Source: Legionella genomosp. 1 (lineage in GTDB: Bacteria; Pseudomonadota; Gammaproteobacteria; Legionellales; Legionellaceae). From it: a stretch of 6,428 nucleotides of DNA. The notes under the pieces were generated by a model that made no database searches, had not been told where the DNA came from, and was given only the letters and a program-made list of their open reading frames with translations. Below are positions 1 to 6,428 of this stretch, in pieces. Location of the stretch: the NCBI GenBank assembly GCA_945901145.1, contig CAMDJY010000097.1, positions 1 through 6,428 on the forward strand, written 5' to 3'. The stretch's first letter is position 1. Each line of letters begins with the position of its first letter. Both the position numbers and the translations under genes were made by a program.

Positions 1-3000
1 ATATCTATCATTTGTGCAATCCTCAAGATAACTCTATTCAATATGAATTAGATGTAGAATTCGGTGCTTTGTTTAAGGACAATAAAAAACTCAGTCCCGT
101 ACCTCTATATGTTTATCGGTCACCTTTATTTAAACAGTTTAATCTTGAACATGAAACCGCCTGTTTAATGTATTCTAGTGGCCGAATCATTGAATTTTCT
201 CAGCCCGATGGCATGATGATTCGTTTTATTAAAGAAAACGACACTTTTCGAGTACAAAAAGAATTTAATTTTCAGGGCTCCAAAAAATGGTACGAATTAT
301 TTCCGCTGAATGAGCAACAAAAAAATAAATTACATTTGGACAATTCAGCCTTGCATCATGATTTACCTGCAGCAATGACCGATGGCGCAATGAATGTTTG
401 GCAGGAGTGTGATGCACTAAGACCTAATATTATTTTTACTGAAAACAATCAGATTGTATATTATAAATTATATCAATTAGACATTTGTTCTTATAAAAGC
501 CAAGCTCCTTTAGTCAATGATTTGAGTCAGGGACGATTTGAGCATCCTAAGTTTGTCGTGAGTACACAATCAAATTCGCATAGTGAAATTTTTTTCAAGC
601 GCTATGGCATTACTTTAGTACGCGATGGCGGCGATTATGTCTATAGCGAGAAACCTTCTTTTATTTATCAGCCAAATGCGGTATTTCCAATTCCTGGCGT
701 GGCAAGTTTACCCTTTAAAGAAACTTATCAAAAAAAGGGACAGATGATTGAGCGGGATTACTTTATCGTTCCTGTCCAGCCTTTTATAAATTCTAATAAA
801 CCTGTAAGCGAGGGAGAGCTTTTTACGTTTGAGCAAGATCTCTCTGGAACAATTGCTGAGAAGCGCCTAACTAAATTATGGAACGAGCGCAATTTAAATC
901 CTCTAAAATATCCTCAATGGCACTATGAAAATACTTGTCGAAGTATTACCTTTCCCATTGTAAAAGGGAAACTAAAACCTGAAAAAGCATCTGATGGATT
1001 ATATTTGGTTTATCTTTACTTAGCTTCAGGTCAACCTAAGCAGGCATGGGACGTGTTAAAAATGATTCAACAACGCTTTCCATTAGAGGGAAATTATGAA
1101 GAACTCACTTATTTAGATTGGATAGTGAATGGGTTGCCGGTTGTTTTAGAAGATGCGGATAAAGATGCCGTGCGCCAAATGCCAGCCTATCAATCGTGTC
1201 AATTGAAAGCATTGTCCTTACTCACTACTTTTTTAGGACAAGGTCAGCATATTCAATTACCTGCAACCGATAACATCAATAGTACGACAGCTAATGGTGA
1301 GTACGAGCTTCTTTTAATTCAGCAAGCCAAAGCGATTGCGAATGGTTTACCGAATCTTGTTTATGAAAAACTTAATCATTATTTGAATGTTGAGCGTCAT
1401 CTTGCAAAAGGGCTCCGTTTAGATGAGGTTACATTACGAAGTTTATTATCTTATTATACGAATCAAGCTCGAGATGCTAATGGAGCACTAGGATATAAAC
1501 AACGTGAGTCTAGTCTAGCTACCCTGGTTCGAGAGTTGCAACTTTTACACTTAAATATCGCCTTACTCGAAGCAAAGACCGATCTAAATAAATTTATGCC
1601 TTTAGATTTATCGTCTACTCAAAAAAGGCTTCAAGAAATTGAGCAAGAAGTAACTCGGCAACAAATGGTTATGAAGCGCACGACAGTCGTTGAAAAAGCC
1701 ACGGTTGATTTAGTATTACCAAAGAATATACTCGAAATCAATACATCTTCTCTTTCATCAAAAGCACGGGCTTATTTTGAGGGGCGTGACAGTGAGGGGC
1801 ATGATACTGGATGGCGTTGGCGTTTGGGAACTACATCTTCTGTTACGCCTCATCTTGCGATGGATGCTTTGTCTCCTGATGTTTCAGAAGACGATTTTTT
1901 TAAATATTTTCCTGATTATTTTAAAATCGCACAAAATTATTCACATGTGAGTCACAAGCGATTAAAAACCTTTTGCAGAAATTACTTAATCGCACATCGG
2001 CATACGCCATTAGATAATCAACCTACTCATATCCCTTTATTAGTCAATATACTCTATCGACTATCTTGTTATAATAAATATAATTACTTCTCAGATGCTT
2101 CAATTGACCAAGTCGCAAGGATACTGAAACACAATGAAGCAACTTTGGCTCCTATTGAAATTTATCAGGCTAAAGATGTATTTGCAGAGCCGTTAGCAGC
2201 AGTTCAATCGATATTTGAATCTTTATTAGCCCAATCACCTGCTGCGGAGTTGCCCATACAGGTCCAGAGTAAATGTGCAGACAGTGTATTGGCAGAAACA
2301 CTGAGAGATAAACTGCAAGATCTTGAGTTTACACAATTCTATCAGGCTTATCAAAAGAGTGATGCAACTTATGAAAGTGAATTGCAGCAGATTCTTTCAA
2401 AATTACCGGAAAAGCCAACTTATGAAGAATTGCAAACAGCTGAAAAACACGCTGGCGCTCTTCAGCATGCGAGTTTTTGCAATAATCAAAAGACCGCTCA
2501 ATTACTTAATGATCCTCAATTGCGACAACGTATTAAAGCAGAAATTCTTCGATTAGAGTCGGAGTGGCAACAAATAACGGCCAAAACCTTGGAGGAAGTC
2601 TTCAGTTTAGGCAATCAAAAACCGAGTGATCCCAAGGAAGCACAACGCATCGAAGTGGCTCGTCGGACTTTACAACAAAAAGACCTGACGGAAGATGATT
2701 TCTTAAATTTACATTATCGTGCTTTAGTTTCTGCCTATCAAGAACAAACAGGGTTAACGCAAAATGCGATAGAGCGTCTTCATGAAGTGCTTCATCTGTA
2801 TGCACAGCAAAAACTGCATTTGCAGCATATTTCGCGCATTAAAAATTCATTATACGATACAGAAAAGGATGCAAGCAGTGATCAATTATTGGTTTTAGCT
2901 TCGACTGTAATGAGTAAAAGCCTGATGGAGGGGCAGCAAGATCCCGCCATCCTGCGTTTCCAATTGGAAGAGAACTTGTTGTTGCGGCCACGCCAAGTTC

Positions 3001-6000
3001 AAGCAATTCAACATTTATTATCTACGGCGCCTGGTAATCAGCATCAATTTGATGAGTGGATTGAAAAAATTATTATGGGGGGAGGGAAATCTAAAGTTCT
3101 ACTGCCTTTATTAGCACAAAAGAAAGCAACAGGATTAAATTTAGTGGTGGTTGAAGTACCACGCGCTTTACTTAAAACAAACCATGCCGATTTAAACGCT
3201 ACATCGCAAAAGTTATTTGATCAAACAGCACATATTTTTGAGTTTGATCGAGATAGTGATAGTTCCTCTATTCGCTTAGAAGAAATCTATCAACAGTTGC
3301 TTAATACCATGACTCGACGTGATTATTTGATTACGACAGGTGAATCGGTTCAGTCATTCCGGTTAAAATATTTAGAATTATTGTACTCTAAACCTCGCGA
3401 AGATGCTGAAGAACATCTGATTCAAGAGTGGCGGGCTCAAGTCGGTACTGCTGCGAAAATCGTTCGTTTGTTTAAAGAGCGAGCCGATGTTATTATCGAC
3501 GAAGTGCATGATGGTTTGTTACTAAAACGTAAACTGAATTATGCATTCGGTGAACCTATTGCTATTTCTCCTGAAGTCGTCCAATTAAATATTTCATTAT
3601 TTGTATTTTTACAATCTCATATCGTATTACCTGCATTTAGACCAGATCAAGATCCTCAAGAACAAATCCAAAATAATGAAAAGGCGCTCAAATTAGGCTG
3701 GCAGTCTATAAAATCGGATTTTCCTTCATTATTGGTGAATGATATAAAAAGTCCTTTGGCCCGTTATGTGGAACAATTGTGTAAGAAAAATAATGCTAAG
3801 CGTAACGCATTAATTCGTTATTTAAAGGATGAAGGTGAGTGTGACTTTTTACTGAATTGTGGCGATAAAACTATTTTAGATGCATTTGCTTTTTTTAAAG
3901 CTCAGCAGAAAATTTTAGATCTCACTTTATCTAAAAGATATCAAGAAAACTATGGACCTTCACAACTGTCAGGCTTGAGTGAAATTAAAAGAAGTCTTTC
4001 TATTCCTTATATCGGGAACGGGAAGGCTAAAGAACGTAGTCAATTTAGTAGTCAATTAGAGACCATGAATTATACGATTCAGGCATTTCGTCTGAAGGGC
4101 GTAAGCCGCACGATGCTTGTTGAAGTCATTCAACAGTGGTTGACACAAGCGCGGCATGAAGTGTTGCAATCTAAAAATATTCCTTTAAGTCATACTAAAA
4201 TTGCTCAAGCCGTTAATACTCATTACTTGAAGCCAATCGGACTTAAATTTGAGCAATTGGATGTGAATGATCCCGAATTAATGGAAACACTGTATCAACA
4301 GCTTCATCTTAAAGATCAATTGATTTATGATATCTTAGAAAATCAAATTTTACCTCAAGTTAATCAAGAACGTCACATACTTTCTAGTAATGCACTGAAT
4401 CATGCAGATATTTATCGTTCTCGACAAGGTATCTCAGGAACGCCTTCAAATTATCATACTTTCCACCAACGACTTAAATTTAATCCAAAAACATCGTTGG
4501 GAACAGATGGCTTTATTCAAAATTTATTGTCTAACAAAAATACAGCAGTCCATCATATTCCTTTTACCCATTTACAAGAATTTTTAAGGAAAATGATACA
4601 ATCAAAGCCAGATGCTCGAGCTATTATGGATATCTGTGCCACCTTTACGGGTTATAGTTCTTACGAGGTTGCACTTACGCTTGCTGAACTTTATGAGAAC
4701 CAACTTCAATATATTTTATATTTCGATAGTTTAGATCGGCTATGTGCTGTCTCTTGTAAAAATCCTACAGCAGCACCCATCGTTATAGGAACCAGTGATC
4801 CTGATGAAATTTCACAACGATTAGGTGGTTGTTCTCTAGAAAAACGTTTCACCTATTATGATCAATCTCATACAGTAGGGGTGGATATTAAACAAGCTCC
4901 AAACGCTGCCGGTTTGGCGTTGGTGGATGATCGTACGCAGTTACAAGCATTTTTACAAGGTGTTATGCGCATGCGAGGCTTGGAAACAGGTCAGTCTATT
5001 AGTGTTATTGCACAACATGCAATGTCTGCAATTAGCCTTGAAAACTATCTCGAGCAAATGAAACATAACGAAGAAGTCCAATTGCAAGGAGATATTTTCT
5101 CTGCTGCTTTAGAAAAAATAGATAATCTTTATCATAATAATTTGATGAAGCATATGATGGCAGCTGAAGATCCTGACAGACAAGCGGAACTTGCAGAAAA
5201 ATTTAAAAGCTTTTTGGTTCAAACTCAGCAATTCGATTTATTTAAGCAGTATGGTGGTGTAGCTAAAAAGATGTCTACACAAGCAGTTTTGAATGATTAT
5301 GCTAAAGAAGCTTTTCATATTTGGTCAAGATTTATAGAGAATGCAGGAATCACCATACAAGATTCTGAAAAAGATTTATTAAATCAAACTGCTGCAGACA
5401 TTATCACCGAAACCTTACCTCATTGTGCCCAAGAAATTGAGTGGTATGAGAAGCAGCAAGAAGATCAAGAATACGAGAATGAAAAAGAAAATCAGAAAGA
5501 AGAGCAGAAGCAAATTGAACAACAAAAACAAGAAGAATTTTTTAACCCTGATTTACAAGAAGAAGTTAACGTCAAATGGAATCTAGATCTTTTTCATCAG
5601 TTTTCTAATACTGGTAACAATGTCGTTAAAACATACGGTGGGTTATGGTTTTCTAATACTGCTGCGGAAATTTCATTTGAAGCTTTAGAGTCTGTTTTAC
5701 CTGGTTCCATTGATATTTCCCCTCAACTATTTGTGAGTTCTAACTATAAAAAAGTCTATCAGGGACAAGAGCAAATGTCTGGATATTTTCTAAAGCCAAC
5801 ACATGCTGTGATGTTTAGACTTCATCCAACCACTGGCGAATTAAGTGCTCATATTATAACCAATGAAGAATTGGATCAAATAAGTACATTAGTTAGAGCT
5901 GGCAATGTTAAAAACGTTTGGATTGTGAATTTAAAGTCTACCTTACTTTGCGGAGATTTGCCTGAAGCATTATTAAAACCCAAGGAGAATTTGAGCAACA

Positions 6001-6428
6001 CTGAACATAAAATTTATCAGAATTATCATCAACTCATGGAGCAAGCCTGTTATTTTGCAGGTGAGATGAGAATATTAAGTGGGCGAGATGTGCCTTTAAC
6101 TTGGTTAACTCAAAACCCGGATAAAAAATTAGATTTTTTTGAAAAAAACTTAATGGCGTATCGCAAAACGTCCCCATCTGATTTAATAGATATTAAAGCA
6201 TTGTTCTCTAGTACCAATAAAGGTTATGAATATATTCATCAACATGCTTTTGAAGATTTAACTGGCTTTGATTGGAAAAAGGCTTATCCGGAATTAAGCG
6301 AACGTGCTATTCGTTCTTTAGGAATTTTGTCTCAAATTTATCATTCGTTGAACCAAAGTCCGCCGAACCCAATGCCAGAGAATGCTGAGCAAACCTACCT
6401 GGCTCATTACCCAACTCTGCCTATTGGC
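1..6428 (+). CDS. Giant DUF3638/DUF3645-type putative P-loop ATPase, partial at both ends
   Basis: One uninterrupted frame, with its first whole codon at base 3, runs 2,142 codons to the window edge; start and stop lie outside. I recognise it as a homologue of the giant eukaryotic DUF3638/DUF3645 proteins, some of which databases label ubiquitinyl hydrolases without any clear active site. Motifs in order are RPRQ (995-998), Walker A MGGGKS (1025-1030), SFRLKYLELL (1118-1127), DEVH (1166-1169), IPY...F (1334-1348), SGTP (1478-1481), DQSHTVGVD (1620-1628) and QGVMRMRGLETGQS (1652-1665). Together they look like an SF2-type ATPase core, so ATP binding and hydrolysis are inferred; the substrate is unknown. 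About 1,000 residues precede the core and at least 475 follow it. I see no signal peptide-like or long hydrophobic membrane segment, so a soluble protein, cytoplasmic or translocated into a host, is plausible. Family assignment is fairly sure; function is not. No neighbouring gene is visible, so operon context cannot be judged. Confidence 0.9.
3..2969 (+). other. N-terminal region of the giant protein, no assigned domain
   Basis: This covers roughly residues 1-989, ahead of the ATPase-like core. The first 300 or so residues alternate short hydrophobic and aromatic strands with polar loops, suggesting a beta-rich fold. From about residue 320 it becomes mainly helical. The stretch around 331-352 (DGLYLVYLYLASGQPKQAW) resembles a helical-hairpin repeat such as TPR, although no repeat series is evident. 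Residues about 505-560 contain long amphipathic helices, rich in Leu and then in Glu/Gln, followed near residue 604 by a tryptophan-rich GWRWRLG. Residues about 760-960 are again helical and rich in Gln, Glu and Leu. Eukaryotic DUF3638 proteins also carry a long, poorly characterised region before the P-loop, so the position fits. I cannot assign an activity to it. Confidence 0.5.
2982..3011 (+). other. Arg/Gln element preceding the P-loop (LRPRQVQAIQ)
   Basis: Residues 994-1003 read LRPRQVQAIQ, about 25 residues before Walker A. Eukaryotic family members carry a similar R-x-x-Q word here, and SF2 helicases have a glutamine-containing Q-motif in the same place, where it contacts the adenine base. 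The positional match is visible; the base-contact role is inferred. Confidence 0.5.
3075..3092 (+). other. Walker A (P-loop) MGGGKS of the DUF3638 domain
   Basis: Residues 1025-1030 read MGGGKS, preceded by hydrophobic IEKII and followed by KVLLPLLA, the usual strand-loop-helix pattern of a P-loop. The eukaryotic family consensus I recall is NMGEGKS followed by a similar hydrophobic helix containing a proline. Lys1029 would contact the ATP phosphates and Ser1030 the magnesium ion. Gly replaces the usual Glu at the third position, which remains compatible with a GxGKS loop. Confidence 0.85.
3354..3383 (+). other. DUF3638 'LLE-type' conserved motif SFRLKYLELL
   Basis: Residues 1118-1127 read SFRLKYLELL and are preceded by LITTGESVQ. 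The eukaryotic proteins have a closely similar P-E-H-x-x-S-F-x-L word about 90 residues after the P-loop. Here the distance from Walker A is about 88 residues. The likely structural role is in the first ATPase lobe, between SF2 motifs Ia and II; this is inferred. Confidence 0.65.
3498..3509 (+). other. Walker B / DEVH box
   Basis: Residues 1166-1169 are DEVH, preceded by the hydrophobic strand ADVII and followed by DGLLLKRKLNYAFGEP. Family members have a DE-x-D-E word followed by a Leu-Tyr-x-x-G segment at this place, and the downstream LNYAFG matches that. In SF2 ATPases this box binds magnesium and activates the attacking water. The His at the fourth position is like DEAH/DExH helicases rather than the Asp I recall for eukaryotic relatives. 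Confidence 0.75.
4002..4046 (+). other. DUF3645-like IPY...F motif
   Basis: Residues 1334-1348 (IPYIGNGKAKERSQF) match the eukaryotic word VPY-x-x-K-D-x-P-x-x-x-x-E-F that I associate with DUF3645. The Ile/Val-Pro-Tyr start and the closing Phe are kept, but the central Asp and Pro are not. It lies inside the roughly 310-residue segment between the DEVH box and SGTP. Confidence 0.55.
4434..4454 (+). other. SF2 motif III-like SGTPSNY
   Basis: Residues 1478-1484 read SGTPSNY. SF2 proteins place SAT, TAT or SGT at motif III, linking ATP hydrolysis to movement of the two lobes, and eukaryotic DUF3638/3645 members have an SGT word here. It begins about 312 residues after the DEVH box, far more than in a minimal helicase, which implies an inserted domain. 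Confidence 0.6.
4626..4730 (+). other. Second-lobe core strands: MDICATFTG and ILYFDS
   Basis: Residues 1542-1550 (MDICATFTG) and 1571-1576 (ILYFDS) frame a helix with SSYEVALTL. Eukaryotic relatives have an equivalent arrangement: a D-x-G/C-A strand with Gly, a helix containing Val-Ala, then a (V/I)-x-(Y/F)-x-D strand. I read these as parallel strands of the second RecA-like lobe, which is a fold inference from motif order. Confidence 0.45.
4860..4886 (+). other. Second acidic/histidine box DQSHTVGVD
   Basis: Residues 1620-1628 read DQSHTVGVD, followed by IK. The eukaryotic family has a near-identical DE/D-A-HTRGTDLK word, so Asp1620, His1623, Thr1624, Gly1626 and Asp1628 are retained, while the Arg after Thr is Val. 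The position corresponds to SF2 motif V, where a G-x-D element couples the nucleotide to the substrate. This is one of the strongest family identifiers in the window. Confidence 0.75.
4956..4997 (+). other. SF2 motif VI-like QGVMRMRGLETGQS
   Basis: Residues 1652-1665 match the eukaryotic DUF3638/3645 word Q-x-C-M-R-M/L-R-x-L-G-x-G-Q-S. In SF2 ATPases motif VI (Q-x-x-G-R-x-x-R) supplies the arginine finger for ATP hydrolysis. Arg1656 and Arg1658 are the candidates here. It ends the recognisable core and is followed by the strand ISVIAQ. Confidence 0.75.
5448..5537 (+). other. Glu/Gln/Lys-rich charged stretch (linker or coiled coil)
   Basis: Residues 1816-1845 consist almost only of Glu, Gln, Lys, Asn and Asp, with one Tyr and one Ile. 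They lie between a helical segment ending in EIEWY and the sequence FFNPDLQ. Such a run is either a single highly charged helix or a flexible linker. Regular hydrophobic heptads are lacking, so a classical coiled coil is doubtful. The DNA is correspondingly purine-rich and low in complexity. Confidence 0.6.
5538..6428 (+). other. C-terminal region of the giant protein, truncated by window end
   Basis: From residue 1846 to the last codon the protein is a mixed alpha/beta region. It includes a Gly/aromatic segment (TYGGLWFSNTA), YFLKPTHAVMFRL (1928-1940), a strand-like VKNVWIVN, and helices in the last 150 residues. Eukaryotic relatives have an L-R-P-V-x-W-V-L word after their core, and FLKPTHAVMF may be its counterpart; this match is weak. 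No stop codon is present, so any C-terminal localisation or secretion signal lies outside. Confidence 0.45.

Noticed and set aside
731..737. A_AAA_AAG slippery heptamer in the reading register, a possible -1 frameshift site
   Set aside because: A -1 shift would reach a stop after four codons, similar A- and T-runs occur elsewhere in this AT-rich gene, and I saw no obvious stimulatory hairpin.
2323..2556. 77-codon open frame on the + strand in another frame
   Set aside because: It lies wholly inside the giant frame, has no convincing ribosome binding site, and its Lys/Asn/Leu-rich product looks like an out-of-frame shadow.
2602..2805. 67-codon open frame on the - strand
   Set aside because: It is antisense to conserved-length coding sequence, with no recognisable motif, promoter or ribosome binding site; chance is sufficient.
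2927..2933. GGAGGGG run resembling a Shine-Dalgarno site, with similar runs at 2591-2596 and 3078-3086
   Set aside because: None is followed by an ATG at usable spacing, and all are explained by in-frame codons (the last encodes the Walker A glycines).
4402..4587. 61-codon open frame on the + strand overlapping the SGTP motif
   Set aside because: It overlaps the strongly coding giant frame in another register, and its product has no domain features.
1..6428. Ubiquitin hydrolase (deubiquitinase) function, as used in some database names for eukaryotic relatives
   Set aside because: I could not find a recognisable Cys/His catalytic box of a known deubiquitinase family; the visible motifs are those of an ATPase.
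1..6428. Promoters, terminators, CRISPR, tRNA/rRNA, insertion sequences or a pseudogene
   Set aside because: The whole window is one intact coding frame without gaps, frameshifts, internal stops, direct-repeat arrays or terminal inverted repeats that I could see; AT-rich promoter-like hexamers inside it are expected by chance.

Overview
The window is filled by one giant protein-coding gene on the + strand. The reading frame whose first whole codon starts at base 3 has no stop codon to the last base, giving 2,142 consecutive codons (roughly 240 kDa). It is open at both ends, so neither the start codon nor the stop codon is in view. Residue numbers below count from base 3 of the window and are not true protein positions. 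I see no other gene, RNA gene, mobile element, repeat array or intergenic gap.

The protein is recognisable from its motifs as a bacterial member of the very large, mainly eukaryotic (fungal, oomycete, plant, protist) family described by the Pfam domains DUF3638 and DUF3645. This call is from memory of the family's conserved words, not from a search. In order the motifs are: an R-x-R-Q element before the P-loop (about 995-1002), a Walker A loop MGGGKS (1025-1030), SFRLKYLELL (1118-1127), a DEVH box (1166-1169), an IPY...F element (1334-1348), SGTP (1478-1481), a second acidic/histidine box DQSHTVGVD (1620-1628) and QGVMRMRGLETGQS (1652-1665). Their order and spacing resemble a superfamily 2 (helicase/translocase-like) ATPase with a large insertion between its two lobes.

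Layout: residues 1-990 are a long N-terminal region with a beta-rich beginning and then mostly helices; 990-1670 is the ATPase-like core; 1670-1815 is helical; 1816-1845 is a very charged Glu/Gln/Lys stretch; and 1846-2142 is a C-terminal region that continues past the window.

The DNA is AT-rich (G+C in the high thirties by eye), with TTA, CAA, GAA and AAA codons favoured. A low-GC bacterium carrying a eukaryotic-type giant protein fits an amoeba- or protist-associated intracellular lineage such as Legionellales or environmental Chlamydiae, but the sequence does not prove the taxon. The cellular role of the family is not established to my knowledge, and no substrate or partner can be read from this window.
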